DNA of 64,000 bases, from positions 1 to 64,000 of the forward strand of contig JAEORN010000046.1 of the NCBI GenBank assembly GCA_016840825.1, read 5' to 3'. The notes beneath the pieces were generated by a model that was not told the DNA's origin, did not search any database, and was given only the letters and a program-made list of their open reading frames with translations. How positions within the stretch are numbered: position 1 is the first letter of the stretch; each line of letters starts with the position of its first letter. The position numbers and the translations under genes were made by a program. Source of the stretch: Candidatus Thorarchaeota archaeon (GTDB lineage Archaea > Asgardarchaeota > Thorarchaeia > Thorarchaeales > Thorarchaeaceae). Below are positions 25,678 to 33,460 of this stretch, one piece after another.

Positions 25678-26508
25678 ATGTCAATTGACGTTGCTAAGGT
25701 TCGTTATATCTCATTAATTCGAATTGAGGGAGGCGAATCATTAGTCAACATCCCTTATGCGGAGCTAACGGTTGATCCCGACCTTATTGCAGGCTTTGTA
25801 ACTGCAGTCATTATTTTTGCTAAAACGCCCATACGTACAATCAGGAAAGCTGCATATGACATCCTAATTGAGGTGGGTGATACATCGTTACTACTTTTAG
25901 TCGTAGACCCTGTTCCTGATGAATCTCCATATCGAAGTAGGATGAAAAGCATCATCGAATTGGTCGAACTGGAACATGGTCACAAGCTTGAGCATTTTGA
26001 GGGTGATGTTCGTCGTTTTCGTGAGGTTGCTCTCAAGATTCTCATTGAATTTCCATATTCTGAGCCGGAACCGAGTTTAGTTCCTGTTAGAAGGACTGGA
26101 GGAGTACAGATACCTTATCGAGTTGGAACTATTGACCATCAATTAGAGAAACTAGAACGATTCATCAATGGAAAACGAACCGTGTCAGAGATTCTAGATT
26201 TGATTGGATTAGATGAAGATGAAGCAACTGCTTTGATTTCAGTGCTTGAAAAATATAGGTGGATTGACTATAAACGTCGGTTAAATGAAACTGATCTCCT
26301 GGTCCGCACCGCATGCCCGCAACTATCCATTGAACGTCTCAAGCAACAATATGGTGTGCAACTCGAAGACCTTCTAAAGGAATTTGAGAAACCAGCCAAA
26401 ATCAAGGATGTGCTTGACTCCCTTCCGTTTGATCGAAATGCTTGTTGGTTCTTAGTGAATAAATTGCTCGAGCTAGGGTGTTTAGGATCTCCTTCTTCAT
26501 CTGATTGA
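25678..26508 (+). CDS. Longin/roadblock-like N-terminal domain with C-terminal winged helices, paralogue 2
   Basis: It aligns with the upstream gene throughout: VRYISLIRIEGGESLVNIPY, TVDPDLIAGFVTAVIIF, LLLLVVDPV, GDVRRFREVALKIL and NGKRTVSEILDLIGLDEDEA. I start it at the ATG at 25678 (GGGGAG nine bases upstream), which matches the N-terminus of paralogue 1. The open frame extends to a GTG at 25606 without support. The two genes are a tandem duplication with considerable divergence. It overlaps the end of the convergent NifB-like gene by 12 bases. Confidence 0.6.
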   Translation: MSIDVAKVRYISLIRIEGGESLVNIPYAELTVDPDLIAGFVTAVIIFAKTPIRTIRKAAYDILIEVGDTSLLLLVVDPVPDESPYRSRMKSIIELVELEHGHKLEHFEGDVRRFREVALKILIEFPYSEPEPSLVPVRRTGGVQIPYRVGTIDHQLEKLERFINGKRTVSEILDLIGLDEDEATALISVLEKYRWIDYKRRLNETDLLVRTACPQLSIERLKQQYGVQLEDLLKEFEKPAKIKDVLDSLPFDRNACWFLVNKLLELGCLGSPSSSD

Positions 26509-27327
26509 GATTATTGAGTCCTCGCCTGGAATTCCAACGACATCGCTTCTACATTGTCTGCAATGAGTGAATTGAGTTATATATTCTGAGGCAATACATC
26601 TTACTCGATCCAGTTCTGCTATTTCTGGAGGCTGGTATTGTTTCATTTTTCCTCTTGGAACAATTGGCATGATATTCTGGAGTGTTGCTCCTGCTTCAGC
26701 GACCTTCTTTGAAATGAGTTTCATCTCAGTAGTATTTACTCCCGGTATCAAAATGGTATTCACTTTCACTGGTATTCCATAGGATCTGGCCTCACGGATT
26801 CCATCAAGTTGTCTTGTAATGATTTTCTTTCCTAGTCTGGTATCCTTGAAGATCTCATCTTCTATTATCATCAACTGGTATATTTTGGCTGCTGTTGCAG
26901 GCCGTATCGCACTAAAAGAAATCGAGATGGAATCGACTCCAATATTTACCAATTCACTCATTCTCTCTTTCAGTAAAACACCATTTGTACTAAGGCAGAT
27001 CCGCATATTCAATTCGGAAGTTGAAATTCTACGAAGTAGATCAAATGTTTCTCCATTATACAATGGTTCTCCTGGGCCAGAGATTCCGACAATTCGAAGC
27101 TCGGGTCTATGTGCTATCTCAAACAAGAGAGATCTCCATGCTTCTTCTACAGAAAAGATAGTTTCACAACTTCCGGGACCTATGCTATGGCAGGATGCTT
27201 GAGCATTGTCACAATACGCACATCGTAAATTACACTTTGCTGCAACTGGTAAGTGTATTCTTTCCCAAAGCTCATTTCTGCTATTTGACCAACAAGGATG
27301 GTGATCAAATGGAAATGCTACTGACAT
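26497..27327 (-). CDS. NifB-like radical SAM protein
   Basis: This 276-residue protein has a NifB-type radical SAM core. It starts with PFDHHPCW and ERIHLPVAAKCNLRCAYCDN (the CxxxCxxC cluster), and has ISGPGEPLYNGETFDLL and STNGVLLKE. It ends with a CRQCRSDVVGIPGEDS motif like that of nitrogenase cofactor maturase NifB. No NifX-like C-terminal domain and no other nif genes are present, so a nitrogenase role is not implied. It may build another metallocluster. It lies last in a directon, 12 bases after the roadblock gene. Confidence 0.72.
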   Translation of the reverse strand: MSVAFPFDHHPCWSNSRNELWERIHLPVAAKCNLRCAYCDNAQASCHSIGPGSCETIFSVEEAWRSLLFEIAHRPELRIVGISGPGEPLYNGETFDLLRRISTSELNMRICLSTNGVLLKERMSELVNIGVDSISISFSAIRPATAAKIYQLMIIEDEIFKDTRLGKKIITRQLDGIREARSYGIPVKVNTILIPGVNTTEMKLISKKVAEAGATLQNIMPIVPRGKMKQYQPPEIAELDRVRCIASEYITQFTHCRQCRSDVVGIPGEDSIISIR

Positions 27328-27339
27328 ACTCTCTCTTCC

Positions 27340-27810
27340 TTACAGAAGATTCTCAATTATTTCAGCCGCCTTTCTTGCGCATTGTTTTGCATCATTGAAA
27401 ATCAATCCCAACTTTGCATTTTCAGGAGCTGTAATTGTAAGCAGATATTCGTTAGGGATTGAAACTGTAAGTGTCGTTCCTCTCGTGCCTTGGATGATGA
27501 TATACTGTAGTGTACCTTGTCTGAGTTCATGGACAGTTTGTTCTCCTACAGCTTGGATACTTGCTACCATTGCGGCTACAGATACTTCTTCCACACCTGA
27601 AGTAAAATGGCTTACAAATGGTAATCCCTCTACAGAAAAGATAGCAGCTCCCAATATTGGTGATCTATGACTTAAATCTCTTAACAACTCTTTCAGGAGG
27701 TCCATTCCATCTTGCGCTGTTTTTTGGTTCAAGCCAATATCCCTCTCTTGGATTATGGTTGAATCACGATGTCTATTTAATAGTACCGTGCGGGTGTTAA
27801 AATCACTCAA
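27340..27810 (-). CDS. Roadblock/LC7-domain protein
   Basis: The roadblock domain spans about residues 36-156: LLKELLRDLSHRSPILGAAI, FSVEGLPFVSHF, an AAMVASIQAVGEQT helix, then YIIIQGTRGTTLTVSIP and YLLTITAP. Such proteins act as dimeric partners of small GTPases (MglB-like or Ragulator-like). The TTG at 27810 overlaps the upstream gene by 8 bases but lacks a Shine-Dalgarno sequence. A later start near the ATG at 27705, directly before the domain, is possible. Confidence 0.78.
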   Translation of the reverse strand: MSDFNTRTVLLNRHRDSTIIQERDIGLNQKTAQDGMDLLKELLRDLSHRSPILGAAIFSVEGLPFVSHFTSGVEEVSVAAMVASIQAVGEQTVHELRQGTLQYIIIQGTRGTTLTVSIPNEYLLTITAPENAKLGLIFNDAKQCARKAAEIIENLL

Positions 27811-28792
27811 TTAGTCGAACAGAAGTGATGGTATCACTATGAAGTCGATTGGTTGGCGATTTCATCACTCTCATTACATTATCTGCTTCTTTTTCTAATC
27901 CCTGTTCTACAAGCATATCCACAAATTCGAACCCAGTAGATATGGCAAGCCCTCGAAAAGGTTTACCTACTTTACAAGATTCTAGTAGCTCACTTGCTGA
28001 GATCAATCTGCATGTGAGATTCTCACCCCTGTGTTTGTCTAGATGCATAATACCCTTTCTTGCAATTCCTCTGTTCTCTTTTTGCTCCTCAGTGTATGTT
28101 TTTCGTTTAGCAATATTTTCTAATCTCGAGATGCCGTGATCTATTAGCTTCTCAGAATGTAGTGTATCTGAATAGAGACTTCTTACACTCTTGGTACTAG
28201 TGGTTACCAACCATGCAGAGCCATATGCTTTTTGATATCTCATTCCCTTCAGAACCTCTGATTCACTAAGTAAAGTTATTGACCGATATCCTTTGTATTC
28301 TACAGAGATTTGCCAATCTGGATTTGTATGGTTTACAATTAGATCAGGAGTTAGTCCTTCCCCTGTCGTCGGCACACTTGTTTCTACATCAGGGAAGTAT
28401 TTCATTATCAATGCAACAAACGCTTCATGAAAGATGTTATGTCTTAGATTTCGTGCTTCTTGTGGATGTCTTAAACCCGCATCTCTATACAACAAGGGCA
28501 TCTCCACTTTCTGACCAGTCCGTTTCTTCACCTCGTTCTTTGTTGTTATCCTTCCTCGACGTTGATTCTCTTGGACAAGTCTGATTGCCGCCTCGTAGCC
28601 TAATATTGCGAATAGCTCTTTGCCCATGTTCTTCGGAGGTATCTCTCTTCGTGTGGCCTCCTCTTCTGCCCAATCAACTACCTCTTGGGCATCTTTGCCC
28701 AAGAGACTGATGATTGAGCCTAGTTTTTCATGGAGTCCATACCTTTTCACATGTCTTCGCAGGGCAGTCCCATACTGGATTTTGCGGGCCAA
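27803..28792 (-). CDS. PD-(D/E)XK nuclease-like protein in the Topo VI directon
   Basis: This 329-residue soluble protein is basic at the N-terminus. The middle has TPDLIVNHTN followed by ISVEYKGYRS, a D...ExK pattern fitting a restriction-endonuclease-like core, preceded by a helix with HEAFVALIMKYFPDVE. The C-terminal ~100 residues are helical. The family is not recognised; the nuclease assignment rests on these spaced acidic and Lys residues. It lies 38 bases after the coiled-coil gene. Confidence 0.5.
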   Translation of the reverse strand: MARKIQYGTALRRHVKRYGLHEKLGSIISLLGKDAQEVVDWAEEEATRREIPPKNMGKELFAILGYEAAIRLVQENQRRGRITTKNEVKKRTGQKVEMPLLYRDAGLRHPQEARNLRHNIFHEAFVALIMKYFPDVETSVPTTGEGLTPDLIVNHTNPDWQISVEYKGYRSITLLSESEVLKGMRYQKAYGSAWLVTTSTKSVRSLYSDTLHSEKLIDHGISRLENIAKRKTYTEEQKENRGIARKGIMHLDKHRGENLTCRLISASELLESCKVGKPFRGLAISTGFEFVDMLVEQGLEKEADNVMRVMKSPTNRLHSDTITSVRLIE

Positions 28793-28830
28793 GTTATCTC
28801 CTCATAGTGGGAATGAAATTCCATTAGTTC

Positions 28831-29544
28831 TCAAAGAATATCTTTGATGAGCTTTACTTCTAGCGTGTCCTCGTCATACGAAACGAGATCCGCATTTCGT
28901 AAATCATGCACTGCTTTGATTACTGCTGCTGGCATGATTCCAGTACTAGCTTCAAGATTCTTTCTGTTGATCGCTGCTTTTGTATCATGCAATGTATAGA
29001 GAATTCTTGCATGTGGTTTTCCTCCAAAGATATTCTCGATTAACATAATGTAAATAGCTAGTAAGTCGCTAACATCTACCTTTTCTGCTAATTTTGCCTT
29101 CTCTGCTGAGGCTTCTCTATAGAGAGCAGAAACCCGTTCCAACTGAGAATTGATTTGATCCATTTCTGCTCTGAGTTCATCACGTTCTTTTCTTATAGCA
29201 TCGACTGCTTCATCCTTCTCTGATTGAAGTGATGCTGCATCATCTCTTGCCTTGCTGATTTCAGATTTTGTTTGCTCCAGCTCTTGGTTGATTTCTTCTA
29301 GTTTTGCTTTGGCTTCTTGAATCTCTCCTTCGAGCTCTCCTATCCTTTCCTCTTTAGATGTCATCTCACCATGCTTTTTCTTTAGCTCTTCTTCTGATGC
29401 CCAAGCCTTCTCTTCAGCTTCTCTTCGAGCATCACGAAGCTCTTCTGCTTCAGAAATATGCTTGTCGATTTCCTCTAAGAGTCGAAGTGTGTTCTTTTTC
29501 AATTCCTCAAATTGATTCTCGATTATCTCTCTGTCTGCGCTCAC
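28831..29544 (-). CDS. Coiled-coil protein with C-terminal winged helix
   Basis: Residues 1-150 are an uninterrupted coiled coil of E/K-rich heptads. Residues ~160-237 form a winged helix (HARILYTLHDTKAAINRKNL, MPAAVIKAVHDLRNADLV and a terminal wing). The layout is that of 20766-22205 in miniature. It lies directly downstream of Topo VI A and may be an accessory DNA-binding partner. No family name is assigned. Confidence 0.65.
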   Translation of the reverse strand: MSADREIIENQFEELKKNTLRLLEEIDKHISEAEELRDARREAEEKAWASEEELKKKHGEMTSKEERIGELEGEIQEAKAKLEEINQELEQTKSEISKARDDAASLQSEKDEAVDAIRKERDELRAEMDQINSQLERVSALYREASAEKAKLAEKVDVSDLLAIYIMLIENIFGGKPHARILYTLHDTKAAINRKNLEASTGIMPAAVIKAVHDLRNADLVSYDEDTLEVKLIKDIL

Positions 29545-29580
29545 TTTGATACTCCTCTATCTTGACTGTGTCAATTCTCC

Positions 29581-30717
29581 TTAAATCAATTTCACATCGA
29601 GCTCTTTTGCTTTAGAAGTGATATATTCCTTGTATTTCAACCTAAGCTGCTTTAACGGCAGTCCAAATGACTTGAATGCCTCTAATTCTCCCTTTCGTTT
29701 TTGCTTCAATATAATCTCATTCTCCTTTCGGAGAAATGGGTCCTGCCCAATAGCTGGTATATTCCGATTTTGCTGAGCACAATTGATATCGGATTTACTC
29801 ATTGATTCCAAGGAATGTTCGATTTCTCTTAGCATTCCATCTTTATTCCAGAAATCTGCGGATGTGAGTCCAATCAGATTTGCTTCAGGTGTTGCCAATC
29901 CTTGAATGTTTGCAAGTTCTATTGAGTTTGACTTGATAGTTGAGAAGATTCGCAGTGACCATGGTGAAAGATCAACTAGAACCAAAATTGGTATCTCATG
30001 GTCTGCTAGTCTTCTAATCCATGCTCTCATGTTTCTTCCAGGTTGTCCAAAAAGAGATCCTACACCAATCTTTAGCTCTTCAGGTAAACCGAGTTCTATC
30101 AGGTTCCTAGCCATTGCTTCCTTCTCTACAAAGATAGCGGCATTGATATTGATTTCATGAATCTTGACATCGAAAGGTCTACTAGAAATAAACCAACCGT
30201 ACTCTCCAACATTCAGACAATTTATTTTCTTTTCAGAAAGGTCTGATAGAGAGAGATCTCCATAAAAGGTGCCTTTTGGAGATGAAACCACACCTAATTC
30301 CTCTCTTGGGATTGAATATCCTCCCAACCGAAGAACTCTCTCACAGAGGTTGACCAATCTATTAGTTTCATTTTGGTCCTTTATCTTCAGAACATCCTGT
30401 ACTCTCTTCACTTTATTCATGTAATAGAAATCTCTGAGTGACATGGACATGCCTTGTTCTAGATGTTCTTTGAATCTAGTAAGTGCATAAACTAATCCCG
30501 CAATCGTCTTTGCGCTTTCTACTTTCCTCCCGTCAATAAAAGATGGATTCTCATCAACGTGCGTATAGCCTTGTTCGTATGAGTAAGCAACATTCTTCTT
30601 TGAGGACCCAAAATATCCGATTTCAGGAAAATCTCCCTCATTAATAGTATCCGCGAGTGTTACTAGAACATGGTCCAAAAGACTGGCAACTTTATCCGAT
30701 TCAAATGTTGTAGCCAT
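29581..30717 (-). CDS. top6A: DNA topoisomerase VI subunit A (Spo11-like), altered TOPRIM
   Basis: The winged-helix catalytic region has SLRDFYYMNKVKRVQDV, giving the active-site Tyr. The TOPRIM domain has FVEKEAMARNLIE (the Glu), KIGVGSLFGQPGRNM, and VLVDLSPWSLRIFSTIK, where standard enzymes read DGDPWSYRIF. The DxD is therefore D-L-S, with the second acidic residue lost. The remainder (NIQGLATPEANLIGLTSADF) fits the family. I start it at the ATG at 30717, seven bases after GGAGGG and two bases past the Topo VI B stop; the longer frame reads back into top6B. At 378 residues it is close to family length. Confidence 0.88.
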   Translation of the reverse strand: MATTFESDKVASLLDHVLVTLADTINEGDFPEIGYFGSSKKNVAYSYEQGYTHVDENPSFIDGRKVESAKTIAGLVYALTRFKEHLEQGMSMSLRDFYYMNKVKRVQDVLKIKDQNETNRLVNLCERVLRLGGYSIPREELGVVSSPKGTFYGDLSLSDLSEKKINCLNVGEYGWFISSRPFDVKIHEININAAIFVEKEAMARNLIELGLPEELKIGVGSLFGQPGRNMRAWIRRLADHEIPILVLVDLSPWSLRIFSTIKSNSIELANIQGLATPEANLIGLTSADFWNKDGMLREIEHSLESMSKSDINCAQQNRNIPAIGQDPFLRKENEIILKQKRKGELEAFKSFGLPLKQLRLKYKEYITSKAKELDVKLI

Positions 30718-30718
30718 T

Positions 30719-32293
30719 CTAGTTCCCTCCATCAGGAAATAGGTTCGTGATTGCAACTTGCTTTGATGTTGCTTCATTCAAGATGCTCGAAATGAACTCA
30801 TAATATCCTTTGAGTCGAGTTTCTCTCTTCCATGTACGTTGAACATGATTCTTCTTCACAACTATCTTCCCTAATTGCCTCAAGCATTCTTTTACTCCTA
30901 GGTCTATCTCTTTTCTGACAATATCAACATCTGCAATGTATTCCTTTCCTACTGTTTTGTACGGTACCTTTGTTGAGCATATATGAATAAAGAAAGCGAG
31001 AGGATCATCTTGCTTTAAGCCATAGTTCTTGAGATTAATTTCTTTAATCACTCGGCTTGATGCATCTGAACCTTCATCGTAGAGTAATGGGATTCGATTA
31101 GCAAATCTATACAGTTTACTACCTGTGCTCAAGTTCCCTCCAAAAGCAACCCCAACTTCTATTATGAAAGGATGACCTTCATGCACAGCTGGAGCTCTTT
31201 GCGATACAACTGAGAATTCGGGTTCTAGACGTTGCATCCCGGCTTTCAGTACATCTTCTCCTGCTGGAGAGAGGGCTTTTGCCGAGGGAACCATAAAACC
31301 ATCAAATTGCTCGAATGAATTCATCATACGCAATAGCATTTTACTTTGCATTTCCTTCGGATGGACCTCAGGAGGTAACTGAGAGAATTCGAGAAACTTC
31401 TCAACTGTAGATATGCCCACTCTTTGGAAAGATTTCATGATGAATGATTTGAGGCTAGTAGTTTTTGTCGCATTGCACATTGACTTAAGCATCTCTACAT
31501 CGATGCCCTTTGGGTGAGGTTTGACCTGCGTGGGTTTTTTGGGAAGTGCATAAATGAGTCTTTCAAAGAAATGCTCCGTATGTTCTGGATCTAGAAATGA
31601 TAAGGAAGCATAGGGGACTATTACGCTTGTTTGAATGAAGTAATCAATTATTCTCCTTTTGCTTCTTATCCAATCACCTTGAAGATGGAATGTTATTGAA
31701 GTTCCTTGTTCTGAAGGACTCTTTTCATACTCCTGCTCTTCAAGGATTTCTGGCTTGTTATTCTCAATATCTAGACGCATCTGAATTGAGTGATTTGTCA
31801 AGTCTCCTCTTCTACCAGTAAGGATCGTTATAGGATTCTGAGTGGTAACTTGCCCATATAGTAGAGCCAGACTACCTCCCAAACCAAAAGTACCTCTACT
31901 CTGTTTCTGAGTGAACTTGGTCCCGGTAAGCATTTTTCCAATAAGCTTTGGAACATCCTTTCTTGACATCCCTGAACCATTGTCTTTTACTGTTAATCGA
32001 AAGATTTCTGGACCGGATGAAAGACCTACAGTATCTGTGTTCGCAGCTTCATAAGATAGCTCTACAGAAATATCAGGAAGTACTCGAGCACTTTCGCATG
32101 CATCAAGGCTATTCTCAACAAGTTCTCTCACAGCGACGTATAATGACCGTGCAGGATTGTCAAATCCTGCTATAGCTCGATTTCGATAGAACCATGCAGA
32201 TACTGAAAGCTCAACGATGTCTTGGGAACTAAATGTATTAGATAGCACATGTGCACTCTCAAATTGAGTGTATGTTATGCCACTATGAATCAA
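30719..32293 (-). CDS. top6B: DNA topoisomerase VI subunit B (GHKL ATPase)
   Basis: This 524-residue protein has a GHKL ATPase. ELVENSLDACES near residue 57 is the N-box, VKDNGSGMS near 101 is the Mg/ATP motif, RGTFGLGGSLALLYGQ near 134 is the lid and GTSITFHL closes the pocket. The transducer domain carries LYRFANRIPLLYDEGSDASS and LKNYGL with the switch Lys. ATP-binding residues look intact. It starts at TTG or, alternatively, at the GTG 15 codons later; neither has a clear ribosome site. It is paired with subunit A and downstream of the AN1-protease gene. Confidence 0.9.
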   Translation of the reverse strand: MIHSGITYTQFESAHVLSNTFSSQDIVELSVSAWFYRNRAIAGFDNPARSLYVAVRELVENSLDACESARVLPDISVELSYEAANTDTVGLSSGPEIFRLTVKDNGSGMSRKDVPKLIGKMLTGTKFTQKQSRGTFGLGGSLALLYGQVTTQNPITILTGRRGDLTNHSIQMRLDIENNKPEILEEQEYEKSPSEQGTSITFHLQGDWIRSKRRIIDYFIQTSVIVPYASLSFLDPEHTEHFFERLIYALPKKPTQVKPHPKGIDVEMLKSMCNATKTTSLKSFIMKSFQRVGISTVEKFLEFSQLPPEVHPKEMQSKMLLRMMNSFEQFDGFMVPSAKALSPAGEDVLKAGMQRLEPEFSVVSQRAPAVHEGHPFIIEVGVAFGGNLSTGSKLYRFANRIPLLYDEGSDASSRVIKEINLKNYGLKQDDPLAFFIHICSTKVPYKTVGKEYIADVDIVRKEIDLGVKECLRQLGKIVVKKNHVQRTWKRETRLKGYYEFISSILNEATSKQVAITNLFPDGGN

Positions 32294-32381
32294 AGTATTA
32301 CTAGGAGAACATTATCAAGCGATATGAAATCCCTCTTTGCGAATTTTCTTTCCTATATGATCAGCTCTCCGGTATCCTCTC

Positions 32382-33302
32382 CTATGAGAATAGGGAGTAG
32401 ATACTCGGCATCACCAAGTAGCCAAAAATTAGTGTGAAAAGCAATGCAAATGCAAGGAGGGCCCAAATGATTCTATTCCACTTAATCACTGTCCCACCAT
32501 CAACAGGCTGGAATGGTATCATATTGAATAGACCAAGAAAAGAATTCAATATTGTTCCACCTTGTAATACGAAATATACTGGTCCGTTAAATGGGGCTCC
32601 AGTGAGTGGTATGATTATTGAGATTATGATTAATATTGCAGCAAAAACAAAATTCGAGAGTGCACCTGCAACATTCACCTTTCCTTCCTCGTCCATTGAT
32701 TTTGCCCCACTAGTGAAAACCGTGCCTGTTCCAAATATGGGGATAGCGAATAGGATAGCAATAGTAGAGAGATAATAACCCTGCATTGTCATCCGAAACT
32801 CTGCCCACATTCCGAATCTTTGAGCTGTAAATTTGTGAGCAAATTCGTGGATCAAATAAGCAGTGAGGAATATTCCAATGTAGGCAATTGGAAACCACCC
32901 ATAGCCGCTGAGAATGAAGCTTGCTACAACAAGAAAACCGTCGATGAATGGAAGGAATGAATAACCTACAGCTCTAGATTGCAATGAAATACTAACGAGG
33001 ATCACAAGAATAACAGATATCATCAGATCCTTTCTTTCTTGAGCTGAGAATCTTCTTTTTCGGGACTGTACTCTACGTCTATTGATGGTCTGTCGCTGTC
33101 TTCTTTGAAAGAAATCCTCAGGCGGTTCATAATCATCTGAATCAAGAGATTCTGTAACTTTTCTTTGTGCTCTTTCTTTGGCTAGATGTAAACCTGGACA
33201 ACCATGTCCCTCTGGCAATCTATGATCTGCGCAATAAACCCCGCTGCAATATGGGCAAGTAAAGCAGAGGTCTTCATTACCACAGAGTGAGCATCTCGCC
33301 AT
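32382..33302 (-). CDS. Site-2-like membrane protease (M50) with N-terminal AN1-type zinc finger
   Basis: Residues 1-50 form an AN1-type zinc finger (CSLCGNEDLC, CPYCSGVYCADHRLPEGHGC). After a charged linker comes a polytopic M50 protease with the zinc motif LIHEFAHKF and a distal FQPVDGG, equivalent to the usual NPxDG. Such enzymes cut membrane-bound proteins within the bilayer; AN1 fingers bind ubiquitin-like or unfolded partners in eukaryotes. I chose the ATG at 33302 because AGGTGA is at ideal spacing; the 26 codons before it are unsupported. It is divergent from the FAD dehydrogenase gene. Confidence 0.83.
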   Translation of the reverse strand: MARCSLCGNEDLCFTCPYCSGVYCADHRLPEGHGCPGLHLAKERAQRKVTESLDSDDYEPPEDFFQRRQRQTINRRRVQSRKRRFSAQERKDLMISVILVILVSISLQSRAVGYSFLPFIDGFLVVASFILSGYGWFPIAYIGIFLTAYLIHEFAHKFTAQRFGMWAEFRMTMQGYYLSTIAILFAIPIFGTGTVFTSGAKSMDEEGKVNVAGALSNFVFAAILIIISIIIPLTGAPFNGPVYFVLQGGTILNSFLGLFNMIPFQPVDGGTVIKWNRIIWALLAFALLFTLIFGYLVMPSIYSLFS

Positions 33303-33460
33303 TAATTCTTCACCTATAGGATATCTTTCATTGTATAATGATTGATGCTGTTTCTTTTGATTGAAAAGGCTATTCCTCATGGCTAATGGGTCTTTCCCTT
33401 TGATGAGTAATCCTTAAGTGATGATTACTCAGGGACGCGAATTGAATTCCTCTCTCTGAT

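Noticed and set aside
26497..27327. Nitrogen fixation locus
   Set aside because: Only a NifB-like protein is present, without NifX domain, nitrogenase structural genes or other nif genes in the window.
30719..32293. Degenerate ATPase in Topo VI B
   Set aside because: On comparing motif by motif, N-box, DNGSGM, GLG lid, GTSITF and the switch Lys are all present; only subunit A has a changed catalytic motif.
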